A DNA stretch of 64,000 bases from Candidatus Nitrotoga sp. LAW (GTDB lineage Bacteria; Pseudomonadota; Gammaproteobacteria; Burkholderiales; Gallionellaceae). Position numbers and translations under genes: made by a program. Positions 42,043 to 50,038 of this stretch are shown piece after piece. The number at the start of each line of letters is the position of its first letter. Positions within the stretch are counted from its first letter, which is position 1. The stretch covers positions 1 through 64,000 of the forward strand of contig QFXI01000021.1 in NCBI GenBank assembly GCA_003402315.1. The letters run 5' to 3'. A model generated the notes under the pieces. That model saw nothing but the letters and a program-made list of their open reading frames with translations, was not told the origin of the DNA and searched no databases.

Positions 42043-42597
42043 TCAATTATTGCTGCCTGTACTTAATCCTTCAGCGCTTACATCCGTTCCATTTGCCCCT
42101 GACAGCATGGCCATTTCATCCACTGACAGTACGCGGTCAGCGTTGAGTATGATGACGAACTGGCCGTTCACTTTACCCATGCCGCTGATAAAATCAGCCC
42201 GGATCCTGGCGCCGAAACTCGGTGCAGGCTCAATTTCAGAGGCTGGTATTTCCAGCACTTCTGATACCGAGTCCACGACCACGCCGACATCCTGCTTTTC
42301 TTCATCCGTTTCGACTTCAATAATGACGATACAACTACGCCGCGTGACTTCGGATGCGGTACGGCCGAAGCGTGCCGACATGTCCACCACCGGTACCACT
42401 GCACCCCGCAGGTTGATCACGCCGCGAATGAAATCCGGCATCATGGGTACAGTAGTAAGATTGCCGTACTCGATGATTTCCTTGATGCCGAGGATGCTAA
42501 TGGCGAACATTTCGCCTCCAATCAGGAAGGTTAAATATTGCCCCTTTTCCTGCTGCGCGACAGCCGCATGAATTTCTTTTTTAACTAGTGCGCCCAT
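42043..42597 (-). CDS. cheW: Chemotaxis coupling protein CheW
   Basis: A 184-residue scaffold that links receptors to CheA. Family features: QYLTFLIGGEMFAISILGIKEIIEYGNLTTVPMMPDFIRGVINLRGAVVPVVDMSARFG, then DSVSEVLEIPASEIEPAPSFGARI and VNGQFVIILNADRVLS. It is slightly longer than E. coli CheW (167) because of short N- and C-terminal tails. It lies between the two receptor genes with a 12-base gap to the upstream MCP, so it is in the che operon. Confidence 0.94.
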   Translation of the reverse strand: MGALVKKEIHAAVAQQEKGQYLTFLIGGEMFAISILGIKEIIEYGNLTTVPMMPDFIRGVINLRGAVVPVVDMSARFGRTASEVTRRSCIVIIEVETDEEKQDVGVVVDSVSEVLEIPASEIEPAPSFGARIRADFISGMGKVNGQFVIILNADRVLSVDEMAMLSGANGTDVSAEGLSTGSNN

Positions 42598-42609
42598 AGC
42601 TGCCTCCTA

Positions 42610-44265
42610 TTAAAAACGGGCAAATTCAGCTTCATTCGGGATTCCAGCAAGGGCGTGCATGGCAGCTTTTGCCTTGGCCTTGGCCGGGCGCGCAGCTTGG
42701 ATATTATTAGATGCCGCGACCCTGTTCGCCGTAGCCTGGCGTTGTTGGCTACCAGCACCATTAGCTTCGACCTTAAAGAACCCCATTGTCTGTTGCAGTT
42801 GATCCGCCTGGCCGCTCATATCCTCTGCGGTTGCAGCCAATTCTTCGGATGCGGATGCATTTTGCTGGGTGATCTGGCTCAATTGACTCATCGCGGTATT
42901 AATCTGGCTCACACCGGCAGACTGCTCTTCCGATGCGGCGCTGATCTCTTGCACCAGGTCAGAGGTCTTGCTGATGGAAGGCACCATTTCGTCCAATAGC
43001 TTGCCGGCCTTCTCCGCCATCCCTACGCTGCTGGAGGCCAGCTCGCCAATTTCCTGCGCCGCTACCTGGCTGCGTTCTGCCAGTTTGCGCACCTCCGCCG
43101 CGACCACTGCGAAACCTTTGCCATGTTCACCCGCCCGGGCCGCTTCGATGGCAGCATTGAGCGCCAGCAAATTCGTCTGATAAGCAATGTCATCGATAAT
43201 GCTGATTTTCTTGGCAATTTCTTTCATGGCCGACACTGTTTGCTGCACTGACTCGCCACCCTCGGTTGCTTCCTTGGCTGCTTTGCTGGCCATACCGTCG
43301 GTAACCTTGGCATTTTCGGTGTTTTGATTGATGGAAGCGCTCATCTGCTCGATCGAGGCACTGGTTTCTTCCACGCTGGCTGCCTGCTCGCTAGTAGCTT
43401 GGCTCATGGATTGGGCGGTCGCGCTTACTTCTTCTGAAGCGCTGGAGAGGCTATCCGAGGCACTACGTACATCGGTGACAACCTGCGACAATTTACCCAC
43501 CATATTTTGCATGGCTGCAAGTAGTTGGCCGGTTTCATCTTTAGACGTCACTTCGATCTTTGTGGTCAGATCACCTTCGGCCAACCGGTTTGATACATTC
43601 ACGGCGATATTCAGCGGCTTGGTAATACTGCGCGTAACCCAAAAGCCAATACCTGCGGCCATTGCCAAGGCAATTCCTACCAGCGCCAACATCACGTTGC
43701 GTGCCATGTTATAGCTTTCGGCGGCTTCCTTAAGGGCTGTCTGCACTAACTCATTTTGAAAATCATACAATGTATTCAAGCTAGCTTGGTAAGCGGCCAA
43801 AATGGGACGTAGAACATTAGTCAAATACACCCGTGCTTCATCTTTCTTACCTTCATTAATAATACTAATCAAGCTTTTATAACCATCCACATATTTGATC
43901 CGGTTATCCATAGCACGCTGCAACAGCTCTTTTCCTTTCGGCAAGATAATTATCTTTTGCAATTTATCTACACTTTCTGCGATTTTATTTTTCGATTCAA
44001 GAATTGCCCCTTCTTGCTTCTTCATATCATCGCGACTATCAGTAAGCATCATATTTCTTAGCCCAATGGCAATGACAGTGGTTTCTTGCTTAATTCCCGT
44101 CACTATAGCCATTTTCGAATACCGATCATTAACTACAAGGTTCAGCATATCGTTTTGCTGCGCAAGCCGTGAAATAGCTAAGATCGCAACAATTATCAGC
44201 AAAATTACCACCACACCAAATCCCGATCCCAAACGCATACCTATTTTCATATTATTAAACATCAT
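42610..44265 (-). CDS. Methyl-accepting chemotaxis protein (4HB type)
   Basis: A 551-residue transmembrane receptor. The first membrane helix ([21 protein letters not shown]) is followed by a four-helix-bundle periplasmic sensor of about 150 residues (4HB_MCP type), the second helix ([24 protein letters not shown]), HAMP ([19 protein letters not shown]) and the signalling domain with [44 protein letters not shown]. The C-terminal 50 residues are Ala-rich and without the NWETF tether. TTTGGAGAATTA precedes two consecutive ATG codons. It stands between cheA and cheW in the operon. The ligand is unknown. Confidence 0.93.
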   Translation of the reverse strand: MMFNNMKIGMRLGSGFGVVVILLIIVAILAISRLAQQNDMLNLVVNDRYSKMAIVTGIKQETTVIAIGLRNMMLTDSRDDMKKQEGAILESKNKIAESVDKLQKIIILPKGKELLQRAMDNRIKYVDGYKSLISIINEGKKDEARVYLTNVLRPILAAYQASLNTLYDFQNELVQTALKEAAESYNMARNVMLALVGIALAMAAGIGFWVTRSITKPLNIAVNVSNRLAEGDLTTKIEVTSKDETGQLLAAMQNMVGKLSQVVTDVRSASDSLSSASEEVSATAQSMSQATSEQAASVEETSASIEQMSASINQNTENAKVTDGMASKAAKEATEGGESVQQTVSAMKEIAKKISIIDDIAYQTNLLALNAAIEAARAGEHGKGFAVVAAEVRKLAERSQVAAQEIGELASSSVGMAEKAGKLLDEMVPSISKTSDLVQEISAASEEQSAGVSQINTAMSQLSQITQQNASASEELAATAEDMSGQADQLQQTMGFFKVEANGAGSQQRQATANRVAASNNIQAARPAKAKAKAAMHALAGIPNEAEFARF

Positions 44266-44320
44266 TAATTCTCCAAAAGATTATTTTTAAGTAAAGTTTG
44301 TAAATTTAGTGGCTCGATAA

Positions 44321-46510
44321 TTAATGAATCACTTGCCTGGTTGAAACATGCTGCGACTCTCGATTGACGGCCTGCTGAACCAACGATGGCACATCCAAAA
44401 TCAACGCCACTTCACCACTACCGAGTATGGTGGAGCCACTGATTCCGCGCAGGGTGCTGAATATCTTGCCTAGTGGTTTAATTACGGTCTGGAATTCGCC
44501 CATTAACTCATCTACCACCAGCCCCGCTTTTTGACCTGCACAACTCACCACGACAACATTTGCGCGACGCGCCCCGCTACCCTCAACTTCAAAATGCTCA
44601 CGCAACATGACAAAAGGCAATACTTCGCCGCGAAGATTAAGATAGCTGCGATCGCCTGTCGCTTGGCGGTCATTTTCAGTCAACTCGATACATTCCTGCA
44701 CCATGTCCAGCGGCACTATATAGCTGGATTTTCCGACGCCTACCAAAAAGCCGTCGATAATTGCGAGGGTAAGCGGCAATCGGATACTGACAGTCGTGCC
44801 TTGACCTACCGCGCTGTCTAGACCCACAGTGCCGCGCAGTGCAGTGATGTTACGTTTAACTACATCCATCCCTACGCCTCGACCTGAAAGATTGGTTATA
44901 GCTTCCGCGGTAGAGAAACCTGCCTCAAAAATCATGTTGTAAATTTCCTGGTCAGGCGGCGTTACGTTAGGGGCGATTAGGCCGCGATCCCTGGCCTTTT
45001 GCAGAATTCGATCTCGATTAAGGCCACCTCCATCATCGACAATCTCGATTACGATGCTGCCCGAATCATGATAGGCATTAAGCCGCAGCGTGCCTTTGGC
45101 TGATTTACCTGTTGCCTGCCGAATTGCTGCCGACTCAATGCCGTGATCCATGGCGTTACGCACCAGATGCATCAGTGGATCTCCAATCTTTTCCACAACA
45201 GTCTTATCCAGCTCGGTATCAGCACCGGTAATTACCAGCTCAATATCCTTGCCGAGTTCGCGGCCTACATCACGTACCACGCGCTGAAAACGGTTGAAGG
45301 TTTCACCAATTGGAACCATGCGCAGGCGCAACGCGCCATCGCGGATTTCCTCCACCAGTCCCGACATTACCGAAGCGGCTTCCTGTAACGAGTTATCGCT
45401 CACACGCTGGGCAAGTAAACTGACACCGGCTCCAGCGATGACCAACTCACCCACCATATTGATCAATTCGTCCAGTTTGTCAGCCTGTACACGAATGTAG
45501 CGGCTTTCCTTGTTTTTACTATCCTTGGATTGGGTTTGCTTATCCAAAGCAGCTTGCACGACCTCATGTTCAACCGAACGTTGCTCCACCAAAATTTCGC
45601 CCAAAGGTGTTGTCGAGCCATCAGGACGGGCGCTGGTTTGTTGTTCGCTTAACCCAGATTCAAGCTCTTGTTGGGTAAGCGCCCCTGTAGCCACTAAAAT
45701 TTCACCCAAGCGTGTTTCACTTTCTGGCAACGAGCGAATTAATTCAATGTATTCCGTGAGTTTGCTGTGCGGTGGCAAAATATGAACAAGGCTGCCTTCC
45801 CGCGCAAATTCAAATACTCCAGCAATAGTCGCCTTATCGGCATCTGATTTAAAATCAATTTCAAAACCGAGGTAGCACGATTCCGCGTCCATTTCATCGG
45901 CAAGCGGCAGGGCATCGAACATGGTAGTGATAGAAACAATTTCTCCGAGAGTAGATAAATAGCGAAGGAAAGAAAGTGGATCCATCCCATCTCTCATTAC
46001 GTTCTGGCCGAAGCGCAAGGAAATATGCCAATTGTCCGTCTCTACCAAACCACCCCCGCTGAATTGCAATGGAGTTTCTTTCTCCACTTGAACAGCATGG
46101 CTCACCTCGGAATTATCTTGATAAGCCTGCAGCCGAATACGCAAACCACTTTCGCGGGCAATAGCATCTGTATCCAATTGCCCGCCTTGAGCGGCGACTA
46201 CGTTAACCAAGTGCAGCATGTGATCGCCACTTTCGAGCAATACTGCAATCAGATTGGCCTCTATAACAACGTCTCCATCGCGTACCCGGTCCAGCACGTC
46301 TTCAACAATATGGGTAAAGCTGACAATAGGATCCAATCCGAACAAGCCGGCTGATCCCTTGATGGTATGCGCGGCGCGGAATATGGCGCCGATCGTATCG
46401 GCATCATTCGGATCAGCTTCGAGCCGCAACAGGGCGTCCTCCATATCTTGCAGAAGCTCGCGTGCTTCGGCGATGTAAGTTTGCAGTGCTTGATCAAGAT
46501 CTAAACTCAT
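44321..46510 (-). CDS. cheA: Chemotaxis histidine kinase CheA with MshEN-like insert
   Basis: A 729-residue kinase. P1 holds the phosphorylated His48 (FRAAHTIKGSAG). A P2-like region at about 160-250 (WHISLRFGQNVMRDGMDPLSFLRYL) is followed by an unusual segment at 267-325: RLGEILVATGAL...L...Q (267-290) and PLGEILVEQ...Q (302-325). The first copy fits the c-di-GMP-binding MshEN motif RLGxxLVxxGxLx4Lx3LxxQ; the second lacks the Arg and Gly. P3 dimerisation, P4 ATP-binding (NAMDHGIE, DDGGG, GRGVGMDVVKRNI) and P5 CheW-like coupling domains follow. It phosphorylates CheY and CheB. It starts five bases after the STAS gene stop. Confidence 0.94.
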   Translation of the reverse strand: MSLDLDQALQTYIAEARELLQDMEDALLRLEADPNDADTIGAIFRAAHTIKGSAGLFGLDPIVSFTHIVEDVLDRVRDGDVVIEANLIAVLLESGDHMLHLVNVVAAQGGQLDTDAIARESGLRIRLQAYQDNSEVSHAVQVEKETPLQFSGGGLVETDNWHISLRFGQNVMRDGMDPLSFLRYLSTLGEIVSITTMFDALPLADEMDAESCYLGFEIDFKSDADKATIAGVFEFAREGSLVHILPPHSKLTEYIELIRSLPESETRLGEILVATGALTQQELESGLSEQQTSARPDGSTTPLGEILVEQRSVEHEVVQAALDKQTQSKDSKNKESRYIRVQADKLDELINMVGELVIAGAGVSLLAQRVSDNSLQEAASVMSGLVEEIRDGALRLRMVPIGETFNRFQRVVRDVGRELGKDIELVITGADTELDKTVVEKIGDPLMHLVRNAMDHGIESAAIRQATGKSAKGTLRLNAYHDSGSIVIEIVDDGGGLNRDRILQKARDRGLIAPNVTPPDQEIYNMIFEAGFSTAEAITNLSGRGVGMDVVKRNITALRGTVGLDSAVGQGTTVSIRLPLTLAIIDGFLVGVGKSSYIVPLDMVQECIELTENDRQATGDRSYLNLRGEVLPFVMLREHFEVEGSGARRANVVVVSCAGQKAGLVVDELMGEFQTVIKPLGKIFSTLRGISGSTILGSGEVALILDVPSLVQQAVNRESQHVSTRQVIH

Positions 46511-46515
46511 TTTTA

Positions 46516-46845
46516 TTATCCTTTTTTCTCATTGCAAGAAAGCACCACCGGATCGCCAAAATAAGGCGCCAAGTTGCACATATCCAGCACATCAAGTACC
46601 GCACGGCTGTGCCCGGTTAATCGCAGGTTGGTTCCGTGTTTTTCGGCTTCTCGCTTAGCCAAAATAAGGATTTGCAAGCCAGCGCTATCCATTTCACTGA
46701 CCTCTGACAAATCAATTTCTCGCTCACACGGTTGAGCCATATGAGCCATCAGTTCATTCTTCATGTCGGCGGCAGTGTAGATAGTCATGTCGCCCTCAAT
46801 ATGCAGTAATGACTGTCCGTTTTTATTTGTTACGCTGATAGGCAT
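46516..46845 (-). CDS. STAS domain protein in che operon
   Basis: A 109-residue single STAS-domain protein, related to anti-anti-sigma factors. The fold is seen in GDMTIYTAADMKNELMAHM, the phosphorylatable serine region IDLSEVSEMDSAGLQILILAKREAEKHG and LRLTGHSRAVLDVLDMCNLAPYFGDP. In the SpoIIAA group the serine is the target of a kinase; here it lies between cheY and cheA, an order seen in many betaproteobacterial che clusters, where its exact job is not settled. No matching serine kinase is in the window. CTCCTTATTT reversed gives AAGGAGA before its ATG. Confidence 0.85.
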   Translation of the reverse strand: MPISVTNKNGQSLLHIEGDMTIYTAADMKNELMAHMAQPCEREIDLSEVSEMDSAGLQILILAKREAEKHGTNLRLTGHSRAVLDVLDMCNLAPYFGDPVVLSCNEKKG

Positions 46846-46878
46846 GGTATCTCCTTATTTAGTCCTCATTGCCAAGTT

Positions 46879-47247
46879 CTATGGCAATATCAATTTGGCC
46901 ACCGCGGTAAGCATTTGCGCTGGCTGGAATGGTTTAACCACCCACGCCTTGGCGCCAGCTGCCTGGCCTTCCTGTTTTTTCCCTTCCTGAGACTCCGTGG
47001 TGAGCATGATGATCGGCGTAAATTTGTAATTAGCCATTTTTTTAACCTCTTTCACGAAGGTAATCCCATCCATGTTAGGCATGTTCACATCGCTGATAAT
47101 GAGGTGGATTTTTTGCCCATTAAGTTTTGTCAGCGCATCCTTACCGTCACATCCTTCAATCACGTCGTAACCTGCTCCTTTTAATGCAATGCTGACGACC
47201 TGCCTTACGCTTGCGGAATCGTCAACTATCAATATTGCCTTGCCCAT
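46879..47247 (-). CDS. cheY: CheY-like response regulator
   Basis: A 122-residue single receiver domain with Asp9-Asp10, phosphorylated Asp53 (IISDVNMPNMDG), Thr83 and Lys105 (VVKPFQP). Single-domain receivers in this place, between a receptor and STAS-cheA, are usually the CheY or a second CheY of the cluster; E. coli-like CheY residues for FliM binding (KPF) are compatible. No cheZ phosphatase lies in the che cluster. GGAGGGAGT precedes the ATG. Gaps of 8 bases to the transducer gene and 33 bases to the STAS gene place it in the che operon. Confidence 0.88.
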   Translation of the reverse strand: MGKAILIVDDSASVRQVVSIALKGAGYDVIEGCDGKDALTKLNGQKIHLIISDVNMPNMDGITFVKEVKKMANYKFTPIIMLTTESQEGKKQEGQAAGAKAWVVKPFQPAQMLTAVAKLILP

Positions 47248-47255
47248 ACTCCCTC

Positions 47256-48485
47256 CTAAAAAAATGTGATTTCTTGTTTAGTGGCTACGCCGGCTTGGCT
47301 CCCGCGATGAGTGTGTACTTGTTCCTGAGTAGCGTAGAGCGCCTCCATTTCCGCCAACCATGCTTTAATATCGAGATGTTTAACCGGGATGGATGCCGCC
47401 TTATCCTGCTTATATTGCTGCAAGTGCTGATGAAGCTTCTCCATATTGTTGCGCACATGAACCAATATCTGGCTGACACGATCCTGAAATTGAAGTGATA
47501 CCAGCACGTCAGATAACTCATCACGAATACCCGCACTTTCCTGTTGCAATAATTCGGCTGAATCTGACAAAGTCGAAGTGACTTTAGTAAAGCTTTCCAG
47601 AACTTGCTGAATAATCAATTCAGAACTTGCAATAGATTTGAAATCATGTTCGGAAGAGCTTTCAGCAATCTTGAATACGCTGGCGATAGCGTTACTGATA
47701 ATATCCACCGTACCTGACATTTTTTTACCGGTTTCACTGGAAAGACTGGATAATTTACGCACTTCGTCCGCCACCACAGCAAACCCGCGCCCTGCTTCTC
47801 CGGCACGCGCAGCTTCGATTGCGGCATTTAAAGCAAGTAAATTTGTTTGGGCGGCAATCTCCGCTACTTTGACAGCCATGGCTCTCAGTTCACCCGTGTA
47901 ATCATTGAGGCCTCTAACCTGTTCCAACATATCGTTACGGCTATGTTGCGACTCCCTGAGGGAGTCGATAACGCTTTTCAGTGACGACTCGCTTTGTGTC
48001 ATTACCGCCACTGCCCCACCCTCTGTATTACCTGCCAAGTTACCAGCGGCACTTTGCGAAGCACGCACCGATGCCTCCAGTTTTGCGTTAATGCCGACAA
48101 AACGATTGGCCAATTCCATGATGGCTGTTTCGGTCTGGTTACGGGTAGTTTCAACCTGCCTGGACCAAATAGGCACCACCTCCGTACAAACATCTTCCAA
48201 ACCGCCCCCATCAGCATTCGCAAGTTCAATGTCAAATCTTGCTTTGGCATTGTCCAACTCCTGTGCTACGGCCAGCTTGAGCAAAGCGCGATGGCGGCGA
48301 ACGCCCCACTCTCCGACAGCAATCGATATTCCAATAAGGACTACAGCGGACACAATGTTTACCCAGCCAAATCCCCCTAGAGTAAGCAGCAACAAAGCGC
48401 CGGTAATACCAAGCCCCAAAGCAATACTCCTACAAAATGTTGCAGTCGCTTTATGTGCTGTCGGATTAATTTTTTTTGCTGCCAT
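47256..48485 (-). CDS. Short methyl-accepting transducer without periplasmic domain
   Basis: A 409-residue MCP-like protein. Two close membrane helices ([19 protein letters not shown] and [19 protein letters not shown]) form a hairpin with no periplasmic sensor. A cytoplasmic helical part leads to the signalling tip [41 protein letters not shown]. The C-terminal helices (about 300-370) are unlike the usual methylation helices, and the end [12 protein letters not shown] is polar. ATG 48485 follows GGGGGG by seven bases; a GTG 15 bases earlier is less likely. It is the first gene of the che operon, directly behind a sigma-28-type promoter, and could sense membrane or cytoplasmic state. Confidence 0.86.
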   Translation of the reverse strand: MAAKKINPTAHKATATFCRSIALGLGITGALLLLTLGGFGWVNIVSAVVLIGISIAVGEWGVRRHRALLKLAVAQELDNAKARFDIELANADGGGLEDVCTEVVPIWSRQVETTRNQTETAIMELANRFVGINAKLEASVRASQSAAGNLAGNTEGGAVAVMTQSESSLKSVIDSLRESQHSRNDMLEQVRGLNDYTGELRAMAVKVAEIAAQTNLLALNAAIEAARAGEAGRGFAVVADEVRKLSSLSSETGKKMSGTVDIISNAIASVFKIAESSSEHDFKSIASSELIIQQVLESFTKVTSTLSDSAELLQQESAGIRDELSDVLVSLQFQDRVSQILVHVRNNMEKLHQHLQQYKQDKAASIPVKHLDIKAWLAEMEALYATQEQVHTHRGSQAGVATKQEITFF

Positions 48486-48542
48486 AATGTCGCCCCCCAC
48501 TTTCTTTTCAGCTTTTATTTAAAATTGAAATCGCCAAAATAT

Positions 48543-48569
48543 TTAGCGGCGATTTTTCAAGAATCTTTA
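48543..48569 (-). promoter_or_regulatory. Sigma-28 (FliA) promoter of che operon
   Basis: On the minus strand TAAA (48569-48566), 15 bases, GCCGCTAA (48550-48543). This fits the flagellar sigma-28 consensus TAAA-N15-GCCGATAA with one mismatch. It lies 58 bases before the ATG of the first che-operon gene, in an otherwise gene-free stretch. Confidence 0.72.
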
Positions 48570-48663
48570 ATGCTAAACAGCGTTATATAACTTGTAGTTG
48601 GTAACTCTTCGATAGTGCAAGATGAGCGAAAAGAAGAAACAGTCAGCTAAAAGTCCATCTATC

Positions 48664-48688
48664 TTTCGACGAGCTCAGGGCGAACGGA
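48664..48688. repeat. REP-like extragenic repeat
   Basis: TTTCGACGAGCTCAGGGCGA with following ACGG closely resembles the widespread extragenic repeat TTCGACAGGCTCAGGGCGAACGG found between genes in many proteobacteria, recalled from general knowledge. The ends TTCG and CGAA can pair. Only one copy is in this window. Confidence 0.5.
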
Positions 48689-48747
48689 TTTGCTTCTTTT
48701 GCGGGGATTAAAAATTGATTGCCCGCTCTATTTCACATAGAGCCACT

Positions 48748-48780
48748 AAAACTATTGATCCGGCGTGGTGCCGGATCAAT
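48748..48780 (-). terminator. Terminator of the flg operon
   Basis: Perfect 11-bp stem: ATTGATCCGGC (48754-48764) and GCCGGATCAAT (48770-48780), loop of five. On the minus strand it lies 28 bases after the flgL stop and is followed by AG and TTTT (48751-48748). This is the end expected of the rod-hook transcript. Confidence 0.65.
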
Positions 48781-48808
48781 AAAAATGAAGGAACTTAGGT
48801 ATGAATTG

Positions 48809-50035
48809 CTACATATAGTTAAAAAGAGATAATTCAGACACAGCCAAAAAAGATTTCTGTGCCGCTTCCAGGCTAATTTTTTGTTGAGTTAAATCACTGA
48901 TCGCCTTATTGAAATCCAAATCCTGCAGTTGCGATAGCGTTTGTTTGTATTGCTCACCTATACTTTCACCCGTGCTTTGTAAAGCTTCCAGCTCACTTAG
49001 ACGAGTCCCCAACGAGGCGCGCACTGTCAACACATTATCGATGCCACGGTCCAGACTATTTAACGCCTGGTTGCGGCTGTTGGTAAATTCCGCTGCCGCT
49101 GCCGCTCCACCCAGTGAATTAGACGTTCTCAAAGCAGTAATCAAATTGGAGATAGTCTTAAAGATACTTTCGTTGGTGCTGGGCGCTACGGTAAAAACAT
49201 CGCCGCTCGCTGGCGCCCCTGTGATATCAAACTGCAAACCATCAAAGCTGATTACCTGTCCGCTAACGTAGGGCATACCCGCTGCTATTGGCACCGGTAC
49301 CAATGCCCCCGGCGTAATATTTGTCACACCATACGTTGTCACACCAGCGGTCACGCTGAACGTCACCTGATAATTATTCCCAGTAAGCAACGCCGGATTA
49401 GTAGTCGCCCCTAAACTGACAATGCCACTTCCGGTATTTGCGGCTGCCGCCTCGACGTTAAACGTTCCATTGCCATCTTTGACGCGCATAAAAATATCTG
49501 CGCCAGAATCGCTGGCCGCCAACTGCCTGGAACTGCTAACCTGAATCATGCGCTGGCCATCATCAGTCTGATACTGGACACCCGCACTGGTGCTGGCAAA
49601 AGGTTGTGTCCTGCCCTGAAAACCAGAAAATAAATAATTACCGACTCCATCCGTGCTATTTGCCAACGTCACTAGTTCTTCCAGACGTCCACTCAAATCC
49701 GTCGCAAAGGTTTGCTTATCAGAATTCGTTAGCGCCCCGCTACCTGCATTAACCGCTACCGTCCTGACGTCCTGCAGCAAATTCGTTACGCTTTGCAAAA
49801 CGCTCTCGGACAATGAAGCGGAATGCTGCACAACATTTCGGTTGGTCGCATATTGTGAATTGCTGGCATCCGATTGCGATATCTCTAATGCGCGGGCTGA
49901 CGCAATCGGATCGTCTGCCGGAGTAAGAATGCGCCGCTGAGTGGCAATCTGCTGTTGGGTGTGCAACAACTGGGTCTGCTGCTGATTAAGCAAATTTAAG
50001 TTAGCGCTGTAAATGCTGCTTGTACTTATACGCAT
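48809..50035 (-). CDS. flgL: Hook-filament junction protein FlgL
   Basis: A 408-residue flagellin-like junction protein (HAP3), exported by the flagellar type III system to join hook and filament. The N-terminal helix (MRISTSSIYSANLNLLNQQQTQLLHTQQQIATQRRILTPADDP) and the C-terminal helix (SQLQDLDFNKAISDLTQQKISLEAAQKSFLAVSELSLFNYM) are typical; the middle is variable. It starts three bases after the flgK stop and is the last gene of the operon before a strong hairpin. Confidence 0.93.
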   Translation of the reverse strand: MRISTSSIYSANLNLLNQQQTQLLHTQQQIATQRRILTPADDPIASARALEISQSDASNSQYATNRNVVQHSASLSESVLQSVTNLLQDVRTVAVNAGSGALTNSDKQTFATDLSGRLEELVTLANSTDGVGNYLFSGFQGRTQPFASTSAGVQYQTDDGQRMIQVSSSRQLAASDSGADIFMRVKDGNGTFNVEAAAANTGSGIVSLGATTNPALLTGNNYQVTFSVTAGVTTYGVTNITPGALVPVPIAAGMPYVSGQVISFDGLQFDITGAPASGDVFTVAPSTNESIFKTISNLITALRTSNSLGGAAAAAEFTNSRNQALNSLDRGIDNVLTVRASLGTRLSELEALQSTGESIGEQYKQTLSQLQDLDFNKAISDLTQQKISLEAAQKSFLAVSELSLFNYM

Positions 50036-50038
50036 GGC

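Larger units (their letters stand above)
48486..48808. other. Intergenic region between flg and che operons
   Basis: 323 bases holding, from right to left on the minus strand, the flgL terminator hairpin, a second hairpin GCTCTAT (48725-48731)/ATAGAGC (48737-48743), a REP-like repeat and the che promoter. No gene is seen. Confidence 0.6.
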
